Assembly: GCA_905182335.1 (NCBI GenBank)
Contig: CAJJBE010000004.1
Coordinates: forward strand, 124,001 to 188,000
Reading direction: 5' to 3'
Length of the DNA: 64,000 bases
From: Flavobacteriales bacterium UBA4466
Lineage (GTDB): Bacteria > Bacteroidota > Bacteroidia > Flavobacteriales_D > Crocinitomicaceae
The position numbers and the translations under genes are program-made. This document shows positions 27,070 to 37,100 of the stretch, in pieces; within the stretch, counting starts at the first letter, position 1, and the number at the start of each line of letters is the position of its first letter. Below the pieces are notes generated by a model that was not told the DNA's origin, searched no databases, and saw only the letters and a list, made by a program, of their open reading frames with translations.

Positions 27070-28425
27070 TTACATTCCGTACGCAAGTACTCCAATCGTT
27101 AAATATATAAACAGGCCAAGGACGTCATTTAATGTTGTAATGAATGGTCCTGTAGCCAACGCAGGGTCTATTTTGTACTTATATAGCATAAGTGGTATCA
27201 ACGTGCCAAAAATAGCAGCAAAAACAACAACAGTTAATAACGAGACACTTACGACAAACCCAAGAGTAGCACTATGAAAGACAAATGCAATCCCATAGAT
27301 TATAATAGACAAAAGGAGCCCATTAACCAATCCAACGAGCGCTTCTTTTCTTAATTTCTTAAAGGTAGATCCAAATTGGTCTGTTTCTCTAGCTAGTGAC
27401 TGAACTACAATGGCAGAAGATTGAACGCCAACATTTCCTCCCATAGCTGTAATAAGAGGGATAAAAAATGCTAATTGCGGAACCTTGCTAATTCCACCTT
27501 CAAACATTGAAATCACATAAGCTCCAAGAACGCCTCCCAATAAGCCAATTAATAACCAAGGGATACGTGCTCTAGATATTCTCCAAACACTATCACTGGA
27601 TTCAATATTTTCGGAAATACCTGACGCCAACTGAAAATCCTTATCAGCCTCATCCATAATTACATCGACAACGTCATCAATTGTAATCCGCCCAACTAGC
27701 TTATTTTGAATATCAACAACAGGAACAGAAACCAAATCATATTTTTCCATGATCCTGGCAACATCTTCGTTGTCATCACTCGTCTTAACCGAGATTATGT
27801 TTTTACTTTGGTATAAGTTGCTTATTTTTGTTGTTGGGTTTGCAAACAAGAGACTTTTTAATGATAAATATCCAACCAGCTTATTATTTTCATCTACAAC
27901 GTAAATTGTAAATATTTTCTCAACCTCTTCAGCCTGCTTTCGTAATTCAACAACACATCTATTTACAGGCCATTCTGCTTTTGCCTGAATAAACTCTTTT
28001 TGCATTAACCCACCAGCAGTATCAGGCTCATAGTTCAGCAAGTCTACAATGTCTTCCGCAGTTTCAACATCAGAAATGTGACCGATTACTTCTTCGATTT
28101 GTTCCTTTGGGAATTCACTAATTAAATCGGTAGCATCATCAGAGTCCATAAACTCCAATTGATCAGCAATTTCTTTAGACGAAAAAGTGCGAATAATATT
28201 GTCTCGAAGATCTTCGTCTAGCTCAACCAAGACAGCTACTTGTAGTTCTTCCGCAAGAAGATTGTATAGGTAAGCAGAATCTTCAAATTCTAACTTATCA
28301 ATAATCTCAGCGATATCTGCATGATGTAAAACAAAAAGATTTTTCTCCACCCAAGAAGTATCCTTCTGTTCAATGGCAGTAATTAATAACTCAAGAAACT
28401 TTTTCGTTAATTCGAAACCCATCAC
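27070..28425 (-). CDS. mgtE: Magnesium transporter MgtE
   Basis: MgtE is a homodimeric Mg2+ channel of the inner membrane, gated by cytoplasmic Mg2+. The 451 residues show the N-domain (about 1-130, with LEFMDSDDATDLISEFP), a CBS pair (about 135-255, including YLSLKSLLFANPTTKISNL and GRITIDDVVDVIMDEADKD), and five transmembrane helices from about residue 280 (SRARIPWLLIGLLGGVLGAY, AMGGNVGVQSSAIVVQSLAR, and DPALATGPFITTLNDVLGL with the conserved pore aspartate). All parts are intact. It shares the strand with the genes on either side. Confidence 0.95.
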   Translation of the reverse strand: MMGFELTKKFLELLITAIEQKDTSWVEKNLFVLHHADIAEIIDKLEFEDSAYLYNLLAEELQVAVLVELDEDLRDNIIRTFSSKEIADQLEFMDSDDATDLISEFPKEQIEEVIGHISDVETAEDIVDLLNYEPDTAGGLMQKEFIQAKAEWPVNRCVVELRKQAEEVEKIFTIYVVDENNKLVGYLSLKSLLFANPTTKISNLYQSKNIISVKTSDDNEDVARIMEKYDLVSVPVVDIQNKLVGRITIDDVVDVIMDEADKDFQLASGISENIESSDSVWRISRARIPWLLIGLLGGVLGAYVISMFEGGISKVPQLAFFIPLITAMGGNVGVQSSAIVVQSLARETDQFGSTFKKLRKEALVGLVNGLLLSIIIYGIAFVFHSATLGFVVSVSLLTVVVFAAIFGTLIPLMLYKYKIDPALATGPFITTLNDVLGLFIYLTIGVLAYGM

Positions 28426-28500
28426 TCAGTTTTTTCAACAAAGATAATACTTTTGTCTTGGAAGAATGAAATCCAACTTGGAGACATAATAAAAGGGTGT

Positions 28501-30039
28501 TTAATCGAGTTTTTTCTCCTTTTGATTCGAGAAAAAAAGACCTAAAAATAATGCGTAGAAAGTAACTCCTGTTTGTGTTTCCAGCGTATCCTCAATTAAG
28601 AATGATAACAATACGACCACGATAAAACTCAATCCCAAGATATCTTTATTCCTCAAATTTAATCGAATGAATTGTATATGCACGCCAATGAAAATACTTA
28701 TTCCTAAAATTCCTAAAGTGATAAATACCGTGAGGTACATGTTGTGAGAGCGATGCTGATTTTCTGCTGTTAATAGCGTACTCGATTTTTTGTAATATGA
28801 TTTGAATACATCATCAATGTCCCCTGTTCCAACACCAAGAATATAGTTATCGGACAGAATGCAAAATCCAGTTTTCCAGTATTCTAAGCGTTCTAAAAGT
28901 GAATGGCTATTGGGATCTGCACCATTGTTTAGTTGGAATTTCACGCTATATGCCCGGGCCATTAATCCTGTTTTAATATAACTCGCATCACCATTTTCTA
29001 TTGATTGGATATCTTCCATTGTTAGTTTGGATAATCCTTCAGCATCTTTTGGCAAGTCCTTTGAAGATAGATATCGAATAATGGTAGATTTAATTGGTTG
29101 ACCTTTTCGGTCCAAAGAATCAAACCCGACATTCGAATATATCGGCCAATCAATTCTTAATTCGGGTTCACAAACTAAGATATAAATTGGTTTTTCAGTA
29201 ATCGGAGAAATAATACCGAAATGGTTTGTATAATACTGCCCTTTTGCCGTCTTCCTTGGCAGGTCTTTATAATCAGATTCGTTAATCTTAATTGGAGTGA
29301 AAACCCAGAATATAAAAAATGTGGACACGCCTATTAAGACTGAAATAATTGAACTTATTACTGCTCGGCTTAGATGCCATAGCTTATAAAACAAAAACAG
29401 AAGTAAGATTCCATATAGGGTTAGATATCCGGTTATGACTTGACTGTAATAGGTATAAAAAGTAAGCCATAAAATGAGCATAGAAAGAAGTAGCCAATAT
29501 TTCTTCAAATAAAACAAGAAGTATAGCAATATTGCAATAGAAAATGTAACCGTTAAAGCATACCTAACATGTGAAGATAAAATTGACATTCCGCGTATAT
29601 CATCATAATCACGGTTGCCAATCCAGTGCTGATACATCCCGAAATTAATTAATGAGACTAGAATTGTAGACGTAACAAATACAATTAAAATTAGATGTAA
29701 ATGTTTACGGTTGAATATTGGTTTAGCAGCGAGCGAAGTAGTTATTATTAGCAGGGGAAGCTTTACTTTGAAGTCATGGGCTGCATAGTTAAAATTAAAC
29801 GTCCAAAGCAAGCTAAGAAGGTTGAATAAGAAGAATACAATAACTAAGTGGTAAACTCTATTTTGCTTGATATTACTCCAATAGGTTTTAAACTCAGACT
29901 CTAACAATAGGTTTAGAATCAAAAATATCATAGACATTGACATCACAACCTTGTTTAAGGGGGTCCCAAAAGCTAGAGCGCAAAGCCAAAGAACATGTAG
30001 AGAAGTGTGTGTGTTTTGTCCTAATATTCGGTTCAACAT
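28501..30039 (-). CDS. O-antigen ligase-like polytopic membrane protein (Wzy/WaaL family)
   Basis: The protein has 512 residues with about ten hydrophobic helices, a long extracytoplasmic loop (about residues 245-385) and the Wzy_C/O-antigen ligase signature in RLEYWKTGFCILSDNYILGVGTGD followed by HRSHNMYLTVFITLGILG near residues 385-455. Such proteins polymerise or ligate surface polysaccharide. No other glycan genes are next to it, so its partner pathway is unknown. The start MLNRILGQNTHTSLH is the only good one. The S41 protease gene lies upstream on the same strand, 34 bases away. Confidence 0.82.
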   Translation of the reverse strand: MLNRILGQNTHTSLHVLWLCALAFGTPLNKVVMSMSMIFLILNLLLESEFKTYWSNIKQNRVYHLVIVFFLFNLLSLLWTFNFNYAAHDFKVKLPLLIITTSLAAKPIFNRKHLHLILIVFVTSTILVSLINFGMYQHWIGNRDYDDIRGMSILSSHVRYALTVTFSIAILLYFLFYLKKYWLLLSMLILWLTFYTYYSQVITGYLTLYGILLLFLFYKLWHLSRAVISSIISVLIGVSTFFIFWVFTPIKINESDYKDLPRKTAKGQYYTNHFGIISPITEKPIYILVCEPELRIDWPIYSNVGFDSLDRKGQPIKSTIIRYLSSKDLPKDAEGLSKLTMEDIQSIENGDASYIKTGLMARAYSVKFQLNNGADPNSHSLLERLEYWKTGFCILSDNYILGVGTGDIDDVFKSYYKKSSTLLTAENQHRSHNMYLTVFITLGILGISIFIGVHIQFIRLNLRNKDILGLSFIVVVLLSFLIEDTLETQTGVTFYALFLGLFFSNQKEKKLD

Positions 30040-30073
30040 AATTAGGTAGAGGCTATAGTTTTCTTAAGAACGC

Positions 30074-31729
30074 TTATTTTCTCAGAATAGTATTGTACTG
30101 TCTATTATCTTGAAGGACTTCCAATGATTTTTTAATGAAAACATCGTCCTTGAATGAGTTTTTTGCTCTTCCAGATTGATAATAATATCTTGAAATAATT
30201 TCATTTTCAAGCAATGATTTAATTTGAGATTTAAACTTGGCTAAATCCCGTTCTTTTGACGGGATAACTTTATTCATTAAGGCCTTAAACTCAACTTCTG
30301 AATCTTCAAAGAAACCTTCTTCCTCTGCCGTTTTTTGCATTTCCTTTAACATCTCTTCGGACGCAGTAGAGTATTTGAATTCTTGGTCTAATACATATTT
30401 TTTGAACGACTCATATTCTTCATCTGACAATTCAAATGTCGTTGCATCTGCAATTGCTGCATGTGCATAGTAGTATTTTGTCGCAAAATCGAAGAGTAAG
30501 TTGTTTCTATAGATAGTAGCAGTTAAACGACTCATCTCTTTTAACTCAACGTTAATATCTGGATCTATACCGCGTCCGTCAATTACAGAACGACCATTTT
30601 TAGTTTTGAATATTTTAACCAAAGAATCTGGTATCTCTGAAGCATGCCCACTATCTTTGTTGTCGTAATACTCAAGACGTTGCACACATCTTCCCGAAGG
30701 AGTATAGTATTTAGCAATTGTCAGCTTTACTTTTGACCCATAGTTTAAATTGTAGGTTCTCTGGACAAGGCCTTTGCCATAAGATTGTGTTCCGATGATT
30801 ACCGCACGGTCCAAGTCTTGTAAACTTCCAGAAACAATTTCACTGGCAGAAGCAGAATTTTTATCCACTAAAACAACTAAAGGAATTTCTAAATCCATCG
30901 GCGCTTCCGTTGTTTTATAAACATGATTTTCTTCAACAACTCTTCCTTTTGTAGAAACAACAATTTGGTTTTTATCAATGAACATATTAATAATACGAAC
31001 AGCTTCAATTAAAAGCCCACCACCATTGCCGCGTAAATCCAGAACAAGTTCCTTCATGCCTTGATTTTTTAATGCTGAGAATGCAGCTTTTACATCTGAA
31101 GATGCTGAACGTGTAAAACTATTAAGTTTGATATATCCTATTGTCTCATCTAACATCCCTGAGTAAGGAACATCTGGAAGTTTGATTTCATCACGAGTAA
31201 CGGTTATTATTTTTGTTTCTTCAAAATTACGCTCTATCTTAATTCTTAGATCAGCGCCTTTGGGTCCTTTTAAGGCAGATGAAACATCAGAGGAAGATTT
31301 ATTCTCCATGTTTTTCCCGTCAATTTCCATAATTTTATCTCCAGCTTTTAATCCTGATTTTTCTGCAGGATTACCTTCATATGGCTCTGATATATAAACG
31401 AAGTTATCATTTTTACGAATCAAGGCCCCAATACCACCGTATTGCCCTGTAGTCATTAATTGATAATCTTCAATATTAGATTCGTGATAATATACAGTAT
31501 AAGGGTCAAGTTCTTTTAACATTGCATCTATAGCGATCTTTGACATCTTTCCTGTCTCTAGGTCATCAACATAATATTTTTCAAGATGTTCATAAATTTG
31601 ATCAAGTAATTCAAGGCTACGAATAACTTCAAACCCGTTCGATTGCGAAAAAGTTGATGTTGTAAATGTCATCGAAAGAATAGTGAGTACTATTCGGAAG
31701 TGGGTCAGTATATTAAGGATGCGATTCAT
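30074..31729 (-). CDS. S41 family C-terminal processing peptidase (CtpA/Prc-like)
   Basis: This periplasmic serine protease has 551 residues. The order is: signal segment (about residues 8-28), N-terminal helical region, PDZ domain (about 90-175, with GGIGALIRKNDNFVYISEP and SGLKAGDKIMEIDGKNM), then the S41 catalytic core with the nucleophile in NSASASEIVSGSL (serine near residue 291) and the lysine in GTQSYGKGLVQ (near residue 316). The tail of about 160 residues is helical. Its ATG overlaps the end of rnpA by 17 bases, so the two are translationally linked. Confidence 0.93.
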   Translation of the reverse strand: MNRILNILTHFRIVLTILSMTFTTSTFSQSNGFEVIRSLELLDQIYEHLEKYYVDDLETGKMSKIAIDAMLKELDPYTVYYHESNIEDYQLMTTGQYGGIGALIRKNDNFVYISEPYEGNPAEKSGLKAGDKIMEIDGKNMENKSSSDVSSALKGPKGADLRIKIERNFEETKIITVTRDEIKLPDVPYSGMLDETIGYIKLNSFTRSASSDVKAAFSALKNQGMKELVLDLRGNGGGLLIEAVRIINMFIDKNQIVVSTKGRVVEENHVYKTTEAPMDLEIPLVVLVDKNSASASEIVSGSLQDLDRAVIIGTQSYGKGLVQRTYNLNYGSKVKLTIAKYYTPSGRCVQRLEYYDNKDSGHASEIPDSLVKIFKTKNGRSVIDGRGIDPDINVELKEMSRLTATIYRNNLLFDFATKYYYAHAAIADATTFELSDEEYESFKKYVLDQEFKYSTASEEMLKEMQKTAEEEGFFEDSEVEFKALMNKVIPSKERDLAKFKSQIKSLLENEIISRYYYQSGRAKNSFKDDVFIKKSLEVLQDNRQYNTILRK

Positions 31730-32111
31730 CTAGTTTCTTTATGATTTTATCAAATAGTTTAGCGATCTTCTTTTGAAGAATAATATGATCAAATTCTTCA
31801 GGAGTTGAATATACCAAAAACAAAGCGATTTGTTTATTGTTCTGCTTAAGGTACGATTCAATTATATTTTTATTTACGCGAAATGCCTCCTTTGATTTAC
31901 GTTTGATTAAGTTTCGTTGAACTGCTTTTTTAAACGTACGCTTAGGAGCAGAAAAGACTACTTTAAAAGGAGTTTTAGTATCAAATTCAACTTCTTTAAG
32001 GATTGCAACAAAAGGGTAGGACTTGATTGTAGTACCTGTATCAAAAAGCGAATGTATAATTGTTTTACTACAGAGTTTGTAATTCTTCCCGAGCTTATAA
32101 TTCATACTCAA
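31713..32111 (-). CDS. rnpA: Ribonuclease P protein component
   Basis: RnpA assists RNase P RNA in 5' tRNA maturation. The 132 residues carry the family pattern: the N-terminal LGKNYKLCSKTIIHSLFDTG, VVFSAPKRTFKKAVQRNLIKRKSKEAFR with the conserved basic RNR-like motif (QRNLIKRKSKEAF, about residues 64-76), and the C-terminal half. It has no rpmH neighbour, unlike the common bacterial order; in Bacteroidota rnpA is often placed as here with an S41 protease. Two bases separate it from the upstream SPOR-like gene. Confidence 0.93.
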   Translation of the reverse strand: MSMNYKLGKNYKLCSKTIIHSLFDTGTTIKSYPFVAILKEVEFDTKTPFKVVFSAPKRTFKKAVQRNLIKRKSKEAFRVNKNIIESYLKQNNKQIALFLVYSTPEEFDHIILQKKIAKLFDKIIKKLDESHP

Positions 32112-32113
32112 TA

Positions 32114-32533
32114 TTAATTTGAAGTATTCTCTTTTTCTAAACGAGGGAGGTTAATCTTTTCTTTTATGATAAAGCTAGTTGGGAATTCTGCCTTGATTCC
32201 TGATTTTACCTTTTCAGCTTCTAAGCGTGTTCTGAAGTCGCCAGCCTTCAGAAAGAAATTAGGCGCACTATAAGTAATGTATGTATCAACGGTGTTGTAT
32301 TTAGACATGAATTTTACTTTTGCAGAATTAATTTTACTTTTTTCTGAATCGAAAAACAGTTGGATTCTAAATCCATCAATTTTAGGATTGACACCAGGCG
32401 GAATGATCACACTTTGTTTCTCTACTAGAGCGTCAATTCTGATATCCTTAATAATTTCTATATTACCTCCTTGTGCGAAAAGAAGGTTTATACTCATTGT
32501 TATCCCTAAAATTAGGATTGTTTTTTTTCTCAT
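32114..32533 (-). CDS. Exported SPOR-like domain protein
   Basis: The protein has 139 residues. It has a signal peptide (MRKKTILILGITMSINLLFAQ) and a C-terminal SPOR-like domain of about 70 residues (DGFRIQLFFDSEKSKINSAK ... PNFFLKAGDFRTRLEAEKV). SPOR domains bind glycan strands of septal peptidoglycan that lack stem peptides, so the protein is probably periplasmic and cell-wall linked. It heads the minus-strand operon with rnpA and the S41 protease. Confidence 0.82.
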   Translation of the reverse strand: MRKKTILILGITMSINLLFAQGGNIEIIKDIRIDALVEKQSVIIPPGVNPKIDGFRIQLFFDSEKSKINSAKVKFMSKYNTVDTYITYSAPNFFLKAGDFRTRLEAEKVKSGIKAEFPTSFIIKEKINLPRLEKENTSN

Positions 32534-32729
32534 ACTACTGCTAAGTTACAAAATAGTTCAATCAATATTTGTGCCGAATTAATTTAAGATGTTCTAAACT
32601 TTTGGTTTGGGGCATGTTGTGAAAGTATGTGAATTTGAATAGGAGGATTATCTTATTTAGAATCGTTTTAAATTAAGTTTTTTCGCATTGAAATCGTCAT
32701 AAAACTGTCATAAAATCTCACTTTTCTAC

Positions 32730-32737
32730 TAAATTTG
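32730..32737 (+). promoter_or_regulatory. -7 element (TAAATTTG) for the alternative complex III operon
   Basis: TAAATTTG matches TAnnTTTG exactly, 47 bases before the actA ATG. The 251-bp gap 32534-32784 holds no gene. No perfect -33 box is seen. Confidence 0.5.
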
Positions 32738-32784
32738 CTATCGTCGAAAACTGTTTTTTCGATGTTGGACTAACAGTTTTTTAC

Positions 32785-34125
32785 ATGAAAATATCTAGTA
32801 GTCAGATGTTTAGAGATATTAGTAAATGGTGCTTTGGAGCACTAGCATTGTTGTTATTTACTGGGCCGTTTAAGGCCCAAGCACAAGGTGATGCACTTTT
32901 TAAAGCAAAGTGTGCAACATGTCACCAAGTTTTTAAGGATGGCACAGGACCGAAACTTTATGAGGTTCGCCAGAAGTGGACTGATGGTGGTGCTGCCGAA
33001 GGTTCAATTTTCCAATGGGTAAATAACTGGAAAAACGCTGTGGCTATAGATCCGTATGCTAAGACAGTTTCAAATTGGTCTGAAACTGCAATGAGTGCAT
33101 TTCCAGAGTTGTCAAAAGAGCAAATCACAAGTATTTTTGATTGGGTTGATTCTCAAGAACAAGCTACAACTAAAAATGGCGGAGACCCCCTATCTGTTAG
33201 CGCCGTAGAGCAAGAGTCTAGTTTGTCTTGGGCCTGGATTATAATGGGTGTCATATTTGTAGTTATAATTTTAGCCGTGGGTGGTGTCCGGCGTCAATTA
33301 AAGGCTGCTTCTTCTGAAATGGAAGGGAAGGCAATTGATGATGACATGACGTATACGGATGAGTTAAAGCAATGGGCTTGGGCTAACAGAAAAGTTGTAG
33401 TTGTTGGAATTATTTCAATTGTCTTAGGTTTGGTAGTAGCTCTCTTTTTAAGTCTATATTCTGTAGGTCTCGTTGAAAACTATCAACCTTCTCAGCCGAT
33501 ATCTTTCCCTCATTCAGTTCATGCTGGAACGAACGCTATTGACTGTAAATATTGTCACAATTCAGTAACAAAGTCAAAATCTGCTGGCTTGCCAACAGTT
33601 AATGTTTGTATGAACTGTCACAAGCAAATTAGTGGTGAAACACCAGAACAGCAAGAGCAAATTCAGAAAATCTATGATGCTGCAGGATATGACCCTTCGG
33701 GAGCAGGGAGGTACACAGGAGATACCAAAGAAATCATTTGGAATAGAGTTCATGTTCTACCTGACCATGTTTATTTTAATCACTCTCAACACGTTGAGGT
33801 GGGAGGCGTAGACTGTAAGCAGTGTCACGGAGATATGGAAAAAATGATGGAAACTGCAAAAGTTCAAACAATTGAAGATTTGAACAAAGTTGAGGGTAAC
33901 ATTCAATTATCTAAAACGACTTTAACAATGGGTTGGTGCATTGAATGTCACAAAGAGAAAGAAATTTCTAATGGCACATTGGATACTAAGAAAGATGGTT
34001 ATTATGATGAAATCCATAAGCGTTTGATGGATGGCGATAAAGAATTATATGGTAAATACCTAGAGGATGGAAAAGTAACCGTGATGGAATTAGGCGGATG
34101 GGAATGCGCTAAATGTCACTATTAA
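32785..34125 (+). CDS. actA: Alternative complex III subunit ActA, multiheme cytochrome c
   Basis: ActA carries c-type hemes that take electrons from the quinol-oxidising part of alternative complex III. The 446 residues contain six CXXCH heme sites: one near residue 38 (CATCH) in an N-terminal monoheme cytochrome domain, and five in the C-terminal half (CKYCH, CMNCH, CKQCH, CIECH, CAKCH; about residues 254 to 443). An N-terminal signal segment and two membrane helices (about 148-168 and 205-230) lie between. Pentaheme ActA is standard; the extra N-terminal heme domain makes this a hexaheme protein. First gene of the actABCDEF-coxBA operon. The frame ends 29 bases before the likely actB ATG. 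Confidence 0.93.
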   Translation: MKISSSQMFRDISKWCFGALALLLFTGPFKAQAQGDALFKAKCATCHQVFKDGTGPKLYEVRQKWTDGGAAEGSIFQWVNNWKNAVAIDPYAKTVSNWSETAMSAFPELSKEQITSIFDWVDSQEQATTKNGGDPLSVSAVEQESSLSWAWIIMGVIFVVIILAVGGVRRQLKAASSEMEGKAIDDDMTYTDELKQWAWANRKVVVVGIISIVLGLVVALFLSLYSVGLVENYQPSQPISFPHSVHAGTNAIDCKYCHNSVTKSKSAGLPTVNVCMNCHKQISGETPEQQEQIQKIYDAAGYDPSGAGRYTGDTKEIIWNRVHVLPDHVYFNHSQHVEVGGVDCKQCHGDMEKMMETAKVQTIEDLNKVEGNIQLSKTTLTMGWCIECHKEKEISNGTLDTKKDGYYDEIHKRLMDGDKELYGKYLEDGKVTVMELGGWECAKCHY

Positions 34126-34154
34126 TAAAGAACAGAAGAATTCTAAAGAAGAAT

Positions 34155-37100
34155 ATGGGAATGGAAAGAAAATATTGGAAAGATATAGATGAGCTTAAAG
34201 AGACTTCATCATTCTTAGAGTCCAGAGACCAAGAATTTCCAGTGGAAAATTCAGTTGAAGAGTTTTTGTCTGATGAAAATTTACAAGAATCGTCTGCAGG
34301 ACGTAGAGATTTCTTGAAGTTCTTAGGATTTACTGTCGCTGCTGCTACTGTTGCGGCATGTGAAGCTCCTGTAACTAAGGCGATTCCTTATGTAAATAAA
34401 CCAGAAAATGTTACTCCGGGTATGCCAACATGGTATGCCTCTACTTATTACGATGGAAACTCTTATGCTAGTATTGTTATTAAAACTAGAGAGGGGCGAC
34501 CTATTTTAATTAAGGGAAACAAAGATTTTGGGATTACGCATGGGAATATGAATCCACAAATCGCCGCTTCGGTCTTAAGCCTTTACGATAGCGAAAGATT
34601 AACTCGCCCAAGGATTAATGGAGTTGGCGGATCATATTCAGATTTAGACAAGAATGTCATATCTGAGCTAAAATCAGCAAAGAAGGTCGTTATATTATCT
34701 AATACGATTATTAGCCCTTCTATGAACGAAGCGATTCTTAATTTGGGGGAATCTATAGGTGTCGATAAAACTGAACATATTCAGTATGATGCAGTATCTT
34801 ATGCTGGTATTCGTAATGCAAATAAGATTTCTTTTGAGGGTTTAACAGATGAGTTCACTGGTTCAGGAATTATTCCAAGTTATGATTTTACTAAAGCTAA
34901 AACTGTTATTAGCATCGGAGCTGATTTCTTAAACTCTTGGCTGTTACCTACTCAGTTCTCAGGGCAGTATGGGTTCAGTCGTAATCCTGATGGAGAATGG
35001 ATGTCAAAACACTTTCATTTTGAATCTGTAATGTCCATTACGGGTTCAAATGCAGACGTGCGGGGAATGATAAAACCATCAGAGCAAAAGAATGTTTTGT
35101 CTTTTATGTTAAAAGCATTTGGTGTTAATACAGGTGTTGATAATAAATTAAATCCAATAACTAAAAAGAAGGTGGAAGAGGCTATTTCCTCATTAAAAAC
35201 TTCTGGATCTCAATCATTGGTAGTTTGTGGTTCAAACGAAACTTCACTTCAAGTTTTAACAAATAAATTAAACTCAGTAATTGGAGCTTACAAGGTAACT
35301 ATTAATGTAAATAACCCTATTCATTTATTCAAATCAGAAGATGAAAAAATGGGTGCATTTGTTGAGGATATAATTAAAGGCACAGTGCCAGAAGCTGTCA
35401 TCTTTTATGGCGTAAACCCCGTGTATACTTTATCTAACGGGTCAGAATTTGGAAAAGGTGTTCAGAAAATAAAGACTTCAGTGTCAATGTCTTTGTATGC
35501 TGATGAAACAGCATCGTTATGTAAATATGTTGCTTCTGACCTTCATCCATTAGAGTCTTGGAATGATCACAGGCCAGTTGAAAATCACTTTAGTATCGCT
35601 CAGCCAACGATAAGACCGCTTCATAGTACAGCTTCTGCCTTAGAGTCTATGTTAGTATGGGCAGGTAAGGCAAAAAGAGCTGGAAAAGACTCTAAAGTAT
35701 CTTATGACTTCATTAGAGGTTTATGGGAAGAAAAAGGTTTTCAAGACCCTTCTCAAGATAAGTACAATGATTTTGAATCCTACTGGAATATCATTGTTCA
35801 CAACAGCTCAGCAAACATGATTGGAGTAGCTCCAGAGGAAGTAGCTTTTAATTCAGATTCATTGAAGAGCCTGAAATTCAAGGAATATCCAGGTGATCGT
35901 GAGATTGTTTTATATCAAAAAGCTGGAATGGGTATAGGCCTTCAGGCAAATAACCCATGGTTACAAGAAATGCCAGATCCAATGACTAAGGTTACTTGGG
36001 ATAATTGTATCACTATGAATCCAGTTGAAATGGATGGCTACGCGACTACATTTGATCAGGAAAATGGATTAAATCTTGCGAAGGTTAAAGTTGGCAATGC
36101 TGAGCTTACGCTACCCGTATATCCATTGCCTGGTCAAACACCTGGTACTATTGGGATTGCACTTGGTTATGGTCGAGGAGGTAATGGTGAGAAAATAGGT
36201 AAAGCTGCATACCAAACAAAAGAGTATGGAGGATATGAAATGAATGAAAATGGAAACCCGAAACCTATAGGACAGAATGCATTTAAATTAGTGAATATTT
36301 CGAATGGAACATTCTCCTTCAGTACTTCGGGATCAATAGAGAGGTTAGATGAAATGTATCCAATTGCAGCTACTCAAATTCACTCTACTGTTATGGGTCG
36401 TCATTCAGTCGTTCGTGAAACTACTTTAGATATATATAAATCAAAAGATAAGCAAGCATATAACCCTGATCATACACTTCAGAAGTTAGATGAAAATGGT
36501 CATCATGTTGATGCACCGATGAAAGACTTTGACCTTTGGGATGCTCATCCAGTTGAAAAAATTGGACATCGTTGGGCAATGACTATAGATTTGAATTCAT
36601 GTTTTGGTTGTGGCACATGTTTAATAGCTTGTCAAGCTGAGAATAACGTTCCAGTTGTTGGTAAAACAGAGGTAAGAAAAGGACGTGAGATGCATTGGTT
36701 AAGAATTGACCGTTATTTTGCATCTGATGAAGAGGCTACTATTGGTCTCAGAAAAAAGCATAATAAAAGTAAAATGGAATGGTTTGCAGATGCTGAAAAC
36801 CCAGCGTTAAACCCTAAGGTTGTCCATCAGCCAATGATGTGTCACCATTGCAACCATGCTCCATGTGAAACTGTTTGTCCAGTTGCAGCAACAACACACA
36901 GTAATGAAGGATTAAATCAAATGACATATAACAGGTGTATAGGTACAAGATATTGTGCGAATAACTGCCCTTACAAAGTTCGTCGTTTTAACTGGTTCAA
37001 TTATCCATCATACAAGGCCCAAGCGGAAATTAATCCTGCACAGGATGATTTAGGTCGAATGGTATTAAATCCAGATGTTACTGTAAGGACTAGAGGCGTA

